Assembly (NCBI GenBank): GCA_003565105.1
Contig: PXDG01000060.1
Span: 1 to 18,901 of the forward strand
Source of the DNA: Parcubacteria group bacterium
GTDB taxonomy: Bacteria; Patescibacteriota; Minisyncoccia; SW-4-49-11
DNA: 18,901 nucleotides
Reading direction: 5' to 3'
Shown here in pieces: positions 7,257 to 14,960 of the stretch. Each line of letters begins with the position of its first letter. Positions within the stretch are counted from its first letter, which is position 1. The notes beneath the pieces were generated by a model. It did not search any database. It was not told the DNA's origin and saw nothing but the letters and a program-made list of their open reading frames with translations. A program made the translations under genes and the position numbers.

Positions 7257-8375
7257 ATGAAAATTGCTGTACACGCTTCCCATTTATCTCAAGATCGTGA
7301 GGATGGAAACCAGACCTATATTATGAATCTTTTTACCCACTTAGCTCAAGTGGATCAAAAGAATCAATACGATTTTTATTATTCTGCTCCACCAAAACGG
7401 CATCTGGAAGCTCCTAATTATCATCATATTATTCATCAAGCCCCAGTTGCTTGGACTCAGCGAGTATTTCCTCAATTGTTACGGAAAGATAACCCAGATG
7501 TGTTGTTTATGCCGATTCAAATGTTACCTTTTTTGAAATCAAAAAAACAAAAATCTGTTGTTACCATTCATGACTTAGCATTTTTCTATTATCCAGAAAC
7601 CTTTCCATGGAAAGATAGAACCTTACATAAAATATACGTACGGGAAGCAATTATGTCTTCAGATGCCCTTATCGCCATTACTCAAGCTACTAAAGACGAT
7701 ATTTTAGCTCGATATAATGTCCCAGAAGATAAAATTCATGTAATTTATCATGGCATAGATCACACTCGGTTCCGTCCGTCAAATCAGGATGATGATGACT
7801 TGATTCAAGCGGTAAAAGATAAATATAGTATTCACAAACCCTACCTCCTTTTTGTAGGAAATGTTCAGCCACGGAAAAATGTTCAAGGATTGATCAAAGC
7901 CTTTTCCCATTGGAAAGCTACTACAAATATCAATGCTCAATTAGTTATTGCTGGTGCTAAAGCTTGGATGGTAGAAGATGTTTTGGAAGAGGTGCAAGAA
8001 TTACTAGAAAATGATATAATTTTTACAGGACGATTCTTAGATGAAGAACTCCCTCCACTTCTGTGGGGAGCCACAGCATTTGTTTTACCGAGTTTCTACG
8101 AAGGATTCGGACTCCCTATTTTAGAAGCAGCAGCTTGTGGTACTCCAGTACTGATAGCTGACACACCTGCTCTAACAGAAGTTGCAGGAAACGCTGCTAT
8201 GATATTTGATCCACATAACCCTCTTGACATAGCTGCTAAAATTGATACACTGTGGTCTGATACTCAACTACAACAAGATATGAGACAAAAAGGGTACCGC
8301 CGAGCTCAAGAATTTTCTTGGAAACGTTGTGCTCAAGAAACACTAATACTACTAGACGCAATATATGGATATTAA
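7257..8375 (+). CDS. GT4-family glycosyltransferase (GT-B fold)
   Basis: 372 residues from ATG 7257 (MKIAVHASHLSQ); a TTG six bases upstream is in frame but unlikely. The C-terminal donor-binding half is classic GT4: LLFVGNVQPRKNVQGLIKAF, GRFLDEELPPLLWGATAFVLPSFYEGFGLPILEAAACGTPVL and ALTEVAGNAAMIFDP. The E-x7-E pair is Glu282/Glu290. Such enzymes use nucleotide-sugars such as GDP-mannose with retention of configuration, and the chain order mannosyl/rhamnosyl is common in surface polysaccharide clusters. Its C-terminal end overlaps the LCP gene by 11 bases, suggesting translational coupling. Confidence 0.9.
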   Translation: MKIAVHASHLSQDREDGNQTYIMNLFTHLAQVDQKNQYDFYYSAPPKRHLEAPNYHHIIHQAPVAWTQRVFPQLLRKDNPDVLFMPIQMLPFLKSKKQKSVVTIHDLAFFYYPETFPWKDRTLHKIYVREAIMSSDALIAITQATKDDILARYNVPEDKIHVIYHGIDHTRFRPSNQDDDDLIQAVKDKYSIHKPYLLFVGNVQPRKNVQGLIKAFSHWKATTNINAQLVIAGAKAWMVEDVLEEVQELLENDIIFTGRFLDEELPPLLWGATAFVLPSFYEGFGLPILEAAACGTPVLIADTPALTEVAGNAAMIFDPHNPLDIAAKIDTLWSDTQLQQDMRQKGYRRAQEFSWKRCAQETLILLDAIYGY

Positions 8376-9450
8376 GCCCCCAAAGCCTATACATACAGGT
8401 TCAAAATCAGCTTCGGCTGTTCAGAAACCTGGTTTACGACGAAAAAGAATCATAAGATCTTTGGTTGCTGTTGTTATCATTTTTATTGGTGTTGGTGGAG
8501 TTCTTCTCTTTCGAGCTAATAGTATACTGAATTCTATTACAGGTAATAATCAGAATGTGTTTCGTACATTTGAACATCTATTAGCTCGAGAAAATACTCA
8601 ACTCGCCAATGAAGATGGACGGACAAACATTGCGGTCCTTGGGATTCGAGGAAAAAATGATCCTCATGGAGGGTTATTAGCTGATGCAATTATGATTATT
8701 TCTCTGAATGAGCCCACCAAAGAAATCGCGCTCATCTCTATGCCTCGTGACTTGCGAGCAGAAGTTCCAGGAATGAGAGGATATCGTAAATTAAATTCGT
8801 TAAATGGTTTAGGAGAAAATAGAGATTTAATCGAGGGACTTGAACTAACAAAATCTGCTCTTGCTGATATCACAGGAATGGAAATTCATTACGGAATTAC
8901 CCTGGACTTTGAAGGATTTAAAGGTATTATTGATGCTTTAGGGGGAATTACAGTAAATGCTGCAGAAGATTTTCACGATCCTAATTATGATGGAGGTATT
9001 ACCGTGACACAAGGACCGACCTATATGGATTCAGAGAAAGCTCATAAGTATGTTTGGGCTCGTCTGACTACGAATGACTTTGATCGGGCACGACGCCAGA
9101 GAGAAGTAATTAATGGAATGAAGGACAAAGCCGAAGAAAAAGGTGCTTTGAGAAACCCATTGTTTCTCTTGAATGTCTTAGATACTTTAGGAGATAATAA
9201 TTTAAAGACTACAATGCAGGTTGAAGAAATGAAGGCTGCACTTCGAGAAATGTCAAAATATAACCTTGATGAAATGATTGAAAAAGGATATGATACTTCT
9301 CTTGATGGCCCACTCACCTCATATACTGATCCTGTAGCAGGTTACCTCATTGTTCCGCGGGCTAATGATTGGAGTGAACTCCAAGAAGATATTCAAAGTA
9401 TTTTTACTCCAAATATTCCTGATGAAATGGAATCAGTGAATAATTTCTAA
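8365..9450 (+). CDS. LytR-CpsA-Psr (LCP) family glycopolymer ligase
   Basis: 361 residues: a ~28-residue basic cytoplasmic tail, one membrane helix (about residues 29-50, IIRSLVAVVIIFIGVGGVLLF), and an extracellular LCP domain from about residue 85. Key LCP positions are present: Asp107 in LLADAIMIISLN, the arginine of SMPRDLRAEVP (Arg128), HYGITLDFEGFKGIIDALGGI, and the DFDRARRQREVI helix (Arg241, Arg244). LCP enzymes move polyprenyl-linked glycans onto peptidoglycan or surface proteins. Placed among three glycosyltransferase genes, it is the likely final attachment step for the glycan they build. Its start overlaps the GT4 stop by 11 bases and the next gene follows after 4 bases. Confidence 0.9.
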   Translation: MDIKPPKPIHTGSKSASAVQKPGLRRKRIIRSLVAVVIIFIGVGGVLLFRANSILNSITGNNQNVFRTFEHLLARENTQLANEDGRTNIAVLGIRGKNDPHGGLLADAIMIISLNEPTKEIALISMPRDLRAEVPGMRGYRKLNSLNGLGENRDLIEGLELTKSALADITGMEIHYGITLDFEGFKGIIDALGGITVNAAEDFHDPNYDGGITVTQGPTYMDSEKAHKYVWARLTTNDFDRARRQREVINGMKDKAEEKGALRNPLFLLNVLDTLGDNNLKTTMQVEEMKAALREMSKYNLDEMIEKGYDTSLDGPLTSYTDPVAGYLIVPRANDWSELQEDIQSIFTPNIPDEMESVNNF

Positions 9451-9454
9451 GAGT

Positions 9455-10279
9455 ATGCAGGAGAAATATACCGTAGCCATTACTATTGTAAATTACAATA
9501 CTCGAGAGCTATCTTTATATTGTATTCGTAAGATTTATGAAGCGAATATTCAACTTCCATTTCAAATTATTTTTTTAGATAATGCCTCTTCTGATGGAAG
9601 GCAAACTATTGAAGATATTCAAGATGAATTTCCTGAAGTCATTACTATTTTAGAAGACGTTAATACTGGATATACTCGAGGAGTAAATACCTGTACCAAA
9701 AAAGCTGCAGCTAAATATATTTTTAACCTTAATTCAGACACCGTTCTTGAGCCTGGAGTTGTTGAGAAGATGGTTGAATATATGGAAAATAACCCAAAAG
9801 TTGGCCTTCTTGGACCACAATTACTTAATATGGATGGGTCTGTCCAAGAATCTTGTTATCGATTTGTAACCCCTGAAATTGCTTTGTATCGGAGAACTCT
9901 ATTAGGTCATCTTCCATATGCGAAGAAAAAGCTTGAAGATTTTGTGATGAAAAATATGGATTGGAGTACCACTCAAGAGGTTGATTGGATTTTGGGGGCT
10001 GCTATACTGTTCCCCAAATCTTTGACGGAGACAGTGGGACATTTGGATGAAGACTTATTTCTGTATCTCTCAGATACATACTATGCTTGGCAAATGTGGG
10101 AGAAAGGGTATAAAGTAGTCTATTTCCCCGAAGTGAAACTGTATCATTATCATCGAAAATCAAGTCGGCAACAAATGTTTTTGAAACGTATATTTTGTAA
10201 TAAAGCCTACCGTATTCATATCCGAGATGGAATAACATACTTTCGTAAAATATGGAGAAAACCACTTCCTCGTAGTTAA
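9455..10279 (+). CDS. GT2-family glycosyltransferase with altered acidic motif
   Basis: 274 residues. GT-A marks: VAITIVNYNTRELS, FLDNASSDG, NTGYTRGVNT, and FNLNSDTVLEPG (Asp95 for metal and nucleotide binding), then LLGPQLLNMDGSVQESCYRF, as in rhamnosyltransferase-like GT2 enzymes. The region that is usually FDE..F.Y.ED.D reads HLDEDLFLYLSDTYYAWQM, so the expected acidic residues of ED.D are Ser206 and Tyr209, with Asp207 kept. The C-terminus is basic (FRKIWRKPLPRS), consistent with membrane-surface binding. Last gene of the glycan run, 4 bases after the LCP gene. Donor and acceptor are unknown. Confidence 0.87.
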   Translation: MQEKYTVAITIVNYNTRELSLYCIRKIYEANIQLPFQIIFLDNASSDGRQTIEDIQDEFPEVITILEDVNTGYTRGVNTCTKKAAAKYIFNLNSDTVLEPGVVEKMVEYMENNPKVGLLGPQLLNMDGSVQESCYRFVTPEIALYRRTLLGHLPYAKKKLEDFVMKNMDWSTTQEVDWILGAAILFPKSLTETVGHLDEDLFLYLSDTYYAWQMWEKGYKVVYFPEVKLYHYHRKSSRQQMFLKRIFCNKAYRIHIRDGITYFRKIWRKPLPRS

Positions 10280-10321
10280 TAGAAAAATACTATAGACATA
10301 TTAATAATCTAAGATTACTCT

Positions 10322-11506
10322 ATGAAATTCTTAAACACATTTGTTACAGTACTACTATTAGGAATCTCTTTTGTTGCTGGAGGCGTGTTTTTTTCAGAAT
10401 ATACAGATTCATTTATTTCTTCTGGGGATTTGTTTTCTCAAGAAACAGCTGTAGAGGTCGATGCGTTACAGGAAATATATGAATTTTTAGAGGCGTCGTA
10501 TTATGATGCATCTAAATTTGAAGATACCAGTGTATTTGAATTGGGAGCAATGAAAGGGTTAGTCGATGCTCTCGATGATCCTTATACTGTGTATTATACT
10601 GCTGAAGAGTTTTCGAAATTTCGCTCTGATTTAGAAGGAGAATTTGAAGGGATAGGAGCTCAAATTGGAATTCGAGAGCAACAACTAATGGTGGTGACCC
10701 CACTTGAAGGAACTCCTGCAAAAGAAGCTGGATTAGAACCTGAAGATCGAATATTATCTATTGATGAGACCAGTACGAGGGGAATGACTGTTGAAGAAGC
10801 GGTTGCTATTATTCGGGGGGAGAGAGGGACTGAAGTTACTCTTTTGATCGAAAAACCAGCTACGGGAGAAGTTCAAGAAGTAATTATTGTCCGGGATGTT
10901 ATTTCTATACCCAATGTTAGAGCACGTGTAGAAGATGAGATCGGAATTCTTGCTTGGGGGCAGTTTCAGTCTGATACAGCCCAAGAAGTTGCTTCAGAAC
11001 TTCAAGAATTTCAAAATCAAGGAATAAATAATGTTATCTTAGATCTCAGATTTAATGGAGGAGGATTTTTAAATACAGCGATTGATATTGTAGATTTGTT
11101 TGTTGAAGCTGGTGAAGTTGTAGTTTCTGAACAAGGTCGTGATGGATTAGAATCAGAATCAAAGACGAAGAAAGAGGCTCGATTTGGAGATATGAATTTG
11201 GTTGTTTTAATAAATAGAGGTAGTGCAAGTGCGGCTGAAATTACTGCTGGTGCTTTGAGTGATCTAAAAAATGTTCAATTAGTTGGTGAAAAAACATTTG
11301 GGAAAGGGGTTGTCCAACGAATGCATAATTTGGGTGTAGAAGGAACAATCAAATATACCGCTGCAGAATGGTTAACACCTTCAGGAGATAAAATACATGA
11401 AGTGGGAATTTCTCCTGATATAGAGGTTCTATCAGATTCCTCTACTGAGGGAGAAGAGGTTGAGGATATTCAATTAGAACGAGCTAAAAGTCTCTTTGAA
11501 AAATAA
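10322..11506 (+). CDS. ctpA: S41-family C-terminal processing protease
   Basis: 394 residues: an N-terminal membrane anchor or signal (about residues 5-25, TFVTVLLLGISFVAGGVFF), a helical prodomain, a PDZ domain (about 95-180; GIGAQIGIREQQLMVV..GTPAKEAGLEPEDRILSID), and the S41 catalytic core. The Ser/Lys dyad is visible: Ser303 in NRGSASAAEITAG and Lys328 with Gln332 in FGKGVVQ, 25 residues apart as in CtpB. Such proteases trim or degrade envelope proteins from their C-termini, with the PDZ gating access to the site. The gene begins 42 bases after the GT2 stop, with no strong promoter seen, and ends at a strong terminator. The exact symbol within the ctp family is a guess. Confidence 0.92.
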   Translation: MKFLNTFVTVLLLGISFVAGGVFFSEYTDSFISSGDLFSQETAVEVDALQEIYEFLEASYYDASKFEDTSVFELGAMKGLVDALDDPYTVYYTAEEFSKFRSDLEGEFEGIGAQIGIREQQLMVVTPLEGTPAKEAGLEPEDRILSIDETSTRGMTVEEAVAIIRGERGTEVTLLIEKPATGEVQEVIIVRDVISIPNVRARVEDEIGILAWGQFQSDTAQEVASELQEFQNQGINNVILDLRFNGGGFLNTAIDIVDLFVEAGEVVVSEQGRDGLESESKTKKEARFGDMNLVVLINRGSASAAEITAGALSDLKNVQLVGEKTFGKGVVQRMHNLGVEGTIKYTAAEWLTPSGDKIHEVGISPDIEVLSDSSTEGEEVEDIQLERAKSLFEK

Positions 11507-11543
11507 GAGAAAGTACGGTTTTTGATAATAATTACACTTTCTC
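11507..11543 (+). other. Hairpin directly after the ctp stop codon
   Basis: GAGAAAGT (11507-11514) is exactly complementary to ACTTTCTC (11536-11543) across a 21-base AU-rich loop. It begins at the base after the TAA and lies just ahead of the main terminator. It could protect the 3' end of the message. No U-run follows, so it is not itself a terminator. Confidence 0.4.
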
Positions 11544-11544
11544 T

Positions 11545-11584
11545 GACTCATCAAAAAAGACTCATTTTTGATGAGTCTTTTTTT
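11545..11584. terminator. Bidirectional rho-independent terminator between ctp and rpmA
   Basis: On the plus strand, GACTCATCAAAAA (11545-11557) pairs perfectly with 11565-11577 around a 7-base loop, followed by seven T (11578-11584). A second GACTCA copy (11559-11564), preceded by six A, can instead pair with TGAGTC plus the T-run (11572-11583). On the minus strand this alternative is followed by its own T-run. The element therefore serves both convergent genes. Confidence 0.85.
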
Positions 11585-11603
11585 GATAGGAAATGGAGTG
11601 AGA

Positions 11604-11879
11604 TTATGAGATTACTGAGATGGTAGTCACAAATTTAGACTTTCCAGTGAAATTGGTGATTTTTTTCTTCCCAAATTTCACTTTTCCATTGGCCATAGCA
11701 AATATCGTGTCGTCTTTTCCTACCGCTACGTTGGTTCCTGGTCGATATTTAAGCCCACGTTGCCGAATGAGGATGTTTCCTTTTTCAACAACTTGACCAT
11801 CATATCTCTTTACTCCAAGGTATTGAGGATTTGAATCAGTAAAGTTACTTGCTGATCCACCAGCTTTTCTATGTGCCAT
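11604..11879 (-). CDS. rpmA: Large ribosomal subunit protein bL27
   Basis: 91 residues from the ATG whose complement is at 11877-11879 ([12 protein letters not shown]). The frame extends upstream to 11930, but the MAH(R/K)KAGG start is the family N-terminus. bL27 marks: [44 protein letters not shown] and KVKFGKK. The N-terminus of bL27 reaches the peptidyl transferase centre. There is no Firmicutes-type cleavable extension. It stands alone on the minus strand, without the usual upstream rplU (bL21), under its own promoter. Confidence 0.96.
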   Translation of the reverse strand: MAHRKAGGSASNFTDSNPQYLGVKRYDGQVVEKGNILIRQRGLKYRPGTNVAVGKDDTIFAMANGKVKFGKKKITNFTGKSKFVTTISVIS

Positions 11880-11905
11880 AATTCTTCTACGTTTATTGCA
11901 AAATA

Positions 11906-11914
11906 TGGTATAAT
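11906..11914 (+). promoter_or_regulatory. Extended -10 promoter for the gene at 11975
   Basis: TGGTATAAT (TGN + perfect -10 hexamer) on the plus strand. There is no good -35. The predicted start near 11921 leaves a leader of about 54 bases. It overlaps the -10 of the divergent rpmA promoter by two bases, so the two polymerases would compete. Confidence 0.45.
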
Positions 11915-11941
11915 CATACCTAGGAATCAAATATTTGTCAA
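11913..11941 (-). promoter_or_regulatory. Consensus sigma70-type promoter of rpmA
   Basis: On the minus strand, perfect TTGACA (11936-11941), a 17-base spacer, then TATGAT (11913-11918). The start near 11906 gives a leader of about 27 bases to the rpmA ATG. It is the strongest promoter in the window, fitting a ribosomal protein gene. Confidence 0.8.
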
Positions 11942-11974
11942 GGATAAGTAGTACTAGTTCTAAGATATAATCTT

Positions 11975-12346
11975 ATGAGGGAATCATTGTTGAAGCAAAT
12001 CAGTACTGTATGGGTGATGGTATCTTTGTTATCTGTAGGGGGGGCACTGTATCTCGTTGGGAGGATTGATGCTTCAGAATCACTTCAACAGTCACCGATT
12101 GAAGTTGTTTATCCTGAGGAAAGTGCAGTTCGGCAACATACGGTGATGACTGAAGATTCTGGGGAGGGGCAATTAAAATCTGTGCCAGAACCTTCAGAGG
12201 CATTGGTAGCCAGTAGAAATGGAACACGATATTACACTCCAGGCTGTTCTGGTATTGGCCGTATTAACGCAGAGAATCGTATCTACTTTGATACGGTAGA
12301 AGAAGCTGAAGCTTACGGTCTGACTCTAGCACAAGCCTGTCAATAA
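11975..12346 (+). CDS. Membrane-anchored protein with Ada-like metal-binding mini-domain
   Basis: 123 residues. One membrane helix (about residues 12-29, VWVMVSLLSVGGALYLVG), a ~50-residue acidic linker, then a C-terminal module: VASRNGTRYYTPGCSGIGRINAENRIYFDTVEEAEAYGLTLAQACQ. This matches the pattern SK.GT.YY.P.CSG..RI..EN.V.F.S.EEA...G, related to the metal-binding domain of Ada and to nuclease tails, and common in small anchored proteins of Patescibacteria. Only two cysteines remain (in PGCSG and QACQ), so metal binding is uncertain; they could form a disulfide instead. It is followed 9 bases later by ftsQ and is probably cotranscribed with it. Role unknown. Confidence 0.75.
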   Translation: MRESLLKQISTVWVMVSLLSVGGALYLVGRIDASESLQQSPIEVVYPEESAVRQHTVMTEDSGEGQLKSVPEPSEALVASRNGTRYYTPGCSGIGRINAENRIYFDTVEEAEAYGLTLAQACQ

Positions 12347-12355
12347 TTAGTTTAT

Positions 12356-13324
12356 ATGTCAAGACACTACATACCTCGTTCAGATAGAGCCTATCGTCCA
12401 CCTAGATCGTCTCAACAGCCATCTGGTTTTCCTCAAAAATCGAAAAAGTCGTCGAAACAGAAAGTTGATTCTCGACAGAAACATCCAATACTTACTTTTA
12501 TTATTTGGATTATATTGATCGTGTCAGGAATATCAGGGCTTTTTTTTATGAGTCGTTGGGAGTATCTTGAAGTGAAATCTATTGAAATAATTGGAACTGA
12601 TCGGTTAAATCCAGACCGTATTGAATCTATTGTAAATCAAGCTCTTGATTCACAGGTGAATAACTGGTGGAATAGTAGGAATGTCTTTCTCATTCCTCAA
12701 AGACCTATCAAAAATACCATTGTACAGGAAGAACCATCCGTAAGTAATGTGAAAGTACTCCGAAGCTTTCCTGATAAAGTGGTTGTTATTCTAGAAGAAC
12801 GGTATCCAATTTTTGAATTATGTTCTAGTTCGGAATGTATATTTTTAGCTAATGATGGAGTAGCTATTGCATCTGGTGGAAACTCTTCGTTAATTACTAT
12901 TCAACGAGATGGAATCAATACAGTGGGAGAACAGATATTTTCGCAAAGAACTATTGATTGGTTACAAAATATTGTTCATATGTATTCGATTGACCTAGGA
13001 TTGATTATTCAAGAAATAGAGGTGGTATTAGAAGGAGAATCTGGTATACTAGAAATAGGATTGATTATTCAAGATGGATATCGTATACGCTTAGATTTTG
13101 AAACCGACATACTAATTCAGAAGTATGCATTAGAAGCTGTGTTTGCATCTGAAATACCAGAAGAGCAGCGATCTAATCTTGAATATATTGATTTGCGCGT
13201 GCCAAATCGAGTTTATTATCGGTTTCATAATCAAGAAGATGAGTCATCACATAGTAACCCTGATGATAATAGTTTTCTAGAAAGTGAAGAGTCGTCTATA
13301 AATGTAGATCAAGAATCTCTATGA
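12356..13324 (+). CDS. ftsQ: Cell division protein FtsQ/DivIB-like
   Basis: 322 residues: a basic, Ser/Pro/Lys-rich cytoplasmic tail (1-42), one membrane helix (about 45-66), a POTRA domain (about 72-145; VKSIEIIGTDRLNPDRIESIVNQAL...VSNVKVLRSFPDKVVVILEER), then the FtsQ beta domain ending in NLEYIDLRVPNRVYYRF and an acidic Ser/Glu tail. FtsQ/DivIB links early and late divisome proteins and regulates septal peptidoglycan synthesis. It ends in TGA overlapping the next ATG (ATGA), the only TGA stop among genes ending in this window. It is not next to murC, ddl or ftsA as in classic dcw clusters. A 19-base exact direct repeat lies in the beta domain. Confidence 0.85.
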   Translation: MSRHYIPRSDRAYRPPRSSQQPSGFPQKSKKSSKQKVDSRQKHPILTFIIWIILIVSGISGLFFMSRWEYLEVKSIEIIGTDRLNPDRIESIVNQALDSQVNNWWNSRNVFLIPQRPIKNTIVQEEPSVSNVKVLRSFPDKVVVILEERYPIFELCSSSECIFLANDGVAIASGGNSSLITIQRDGINTVGEQIFSQRTIDWLQNIVHMYSIDLGLIIQEIEVVLEGESGILEIGLIIQDGYRIRLDFETDILIQKYALEAVFASEIPEEQRSNLEYIDLRVPNRVYYRFHNQEDESSHSNPDDNSFLESEESSINVDQESL

Positions 13325-14949
13325 AAAAATATATACAGCGTATGGTAACTATTCTTTCAACACGATTTGTTGTGGGGATTTCTATTTTTTTGACGACTGT
13401 TTTGATGATAGGCACTACTTGGAATGATAGTCCGTCTTTCAGTGAGGCGGAGACATTGAGTCAAGGATATCATTTGATAAGCTATGGTGTCGGATTGGAT
13501 TCCTTTACAAATATAGGAGCCGCTTTGATCGCAAGTGCTTGGCTGATTATTGTATCTTGGTTTGGAGGATTCTCTTTATGTTTTTTGGAATGTTCAGGGT
13601 TATCTGGTTTGTCAGCTTGGCAAGATGTTCAAGCAATACTTTTGGTTACGAGACTCCCTTTTATTGTTACGTTTGTTCTAGCGATAGTGTGGTTAATAGA
13701 TATGGTTCAAAGATATACAAGATCGTCATTAGTAGCTAAAATAAGTGTGATACTCCTGTGTTTTTCTCCTACAATGTTGGGATTTGGTGGTCTTATTGGA
13801 AGTTGGTCTCTAAGTTTATTGGGAACAGTAATTATTTTGGATTTGTTCTTGAAGGCTCAAATCAATTCAAGATTGATTCATTGGATTCTTTTAGGTTTGT
13901 ATAGTGCAGCTATCGTATTTTTGATCCCAATGCTATGGACTGTAATATTCTTACTGCTTGTGTATTGGTTGATCGATTGGGTTTTTATTCAACAAAAGTC
14001 AGCAAATGAAAAATATTTTCAAACCGTAGGAGGCATTCTTTATTGGTTGATCTTTAGTCTTGGTGTGATTCAAATAGGATATGGCTTTTTTACTCGAGGG
14101 GAGGATATGTATCAATGGTATTTGGTCGATGCTTGGCATTGGATTTTCACCCTAATGAACCCAGAAGAAGTGTTCCTTTTTGGTTTATGGTGGGCACGAG
14201 ATTGGGGAGGTATTCACACGGTATTGTCGTATGCATTAAAGGAGCCATTTCCTATTTTGATATTTGTAGCTATGCTGTTAGGGATGTCTTGTGTTTGGAT
14301 GTTGCGTGCACAAATATGGAGTCGTAAATGGATTATAGAACATCGCTTCCAAGTGATTTTGATTTGGTTAACTCTTGGATTATCAATGGGCGCTGTAGTT
14401 TTCGCTGGTGTTACGGGAATATCCAGTATATGGCTCCCTATTGCCTTAGGATATCCACTTATTGCTTTGGGCATTCGACATCTCTTAATTCCCTGGAAGG
14501 TTTCAGTTTGGATTCTTCTTATTCTTGGAGTGTGGTATGTAAGTATTCCATTTTATACGTTCCCTCACTATATATCTCATACAAATATCTTTACTGGAGA
14601 GGGTGATTTTGCCTACCTTGCCTTTAATGGAAGTAATATTGATGCTGGTCAGGATTTGTATCGATTGGCGCGGTGGACGAAAGCCCAAGATATCGGTACA
14701 ATATATATAGATTACCAAGGAAGTATAGATCCATCAGTGTACTTAGGTGATGCTTATATACCGTATAGCTCGGAAGATGGACAAAAACCCAATCAATATA
14801 TAGCAATTAGTGTGAATAGCTATCATCAATCTTTCCGAGAAAAAAAACAAGGACTTCGTAATCAAGAATATTGGTGGTTAGAATGGAAGCATCCTCAAGC
14901 TCAAATTGGGAATTCTATTGTCATCTATCAACTCCCTGAACATAAATAA
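13321..14949 (+). CDS. Polytopic GT-C-like membrane glycosyltransferase (divergent)
   Basis: 542 residues with about ten hydrophobic segments across residues 13-405, then a soluble C-terminal domain. The clearest family clue is the C-terminal stretch SNIDAGQDLYRLARWTKAQDIGTIYIDYQGSIDPSVYLGD (from residue 438). It resembles the S.LDWGQDL..L..W region that follows the membrane part of GT39/ArnT-like polyprenyl-phosphate-sugar transferases. The first external loop carries DSPSFSEAETLSQGYHLISYG, where such enzymes have an acidic DE..H...GY motif; here Glu/Asp are present but the motif is weak. Its start overlaps the ftsQ stop (ATGA), implying coupling. Expected role: sugar transfer onto lipid or protein on the outer face. 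Activity is unproven. Confidence 0.65.
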   Translation: MKKYIQRMVTILSTRFVVGISIFLTTVLMIGTTWNDSPSFSEAETLSQGYHLISYGVGLDSFTNIGAALIASAWLIIVSWFGGFSLCFLECSGLSGLSAWQDVQAILLVTRLPFIVTFVLAIVWLIDMVQRYTRSSLVAKISVILLCFSPTMLGFGGLIGSWSLSLLGTVIILDLFLKAQINSRLIHWILLGLYSAAIVFLIPMLWTVIFLLLVYWLIDWVFIQQKSANEKYFQTVGGILYWLIFSLGVIQIGYGFFTRGEDMYQWYLVDAWHWIFTLMNPEEVFLFGLWWARDWGGIHTVLSYALKEPFPILIFVAMLLGMSCVWMLRAQIWSRKWIIEHRFQVILIWLTLGLSMGAVVFAGVTGISSIWLPIALGYPLIALGIRHLLIPWKVSVWILLILGVWYVSIPFYTFPHYISHTNIFTGEGDFAYLAFNGSNIDAGQDLYRLARWTKAQDIGTIYIDYQGSIDPSVYLGDAYIPYSSEDGQKPNQYIAISVNSYHQSFREKKQGLRNQEYWWLEWKHPQAQIGNSIVIYQLPEHK

Positions 14950-14960
14950 CCTATATTACT

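Noticed and set aside
11966..11971. TATAAT directly before ATG 11975 as a promoter.
   Set aside because: The transcript would start at or inside the ATG and no -35 is present; TGGTATAAT at 11906-11914 is better placed.
13321..13350. UGA read as glycine (code 25 of Absconditabacteria/Gracilibacteria).
   Set aside because: All long genes are intact with UGA as stop, none has in-frame UGA, and the single TGA stop sits in a standard ATGA overlap.
14115..14806. Several alternative open frames on both strands inside the GT-C-like gene.
   Set aside because: They are short, lack family features and lie wholly within a well-supported membrane protein; composition shadows.
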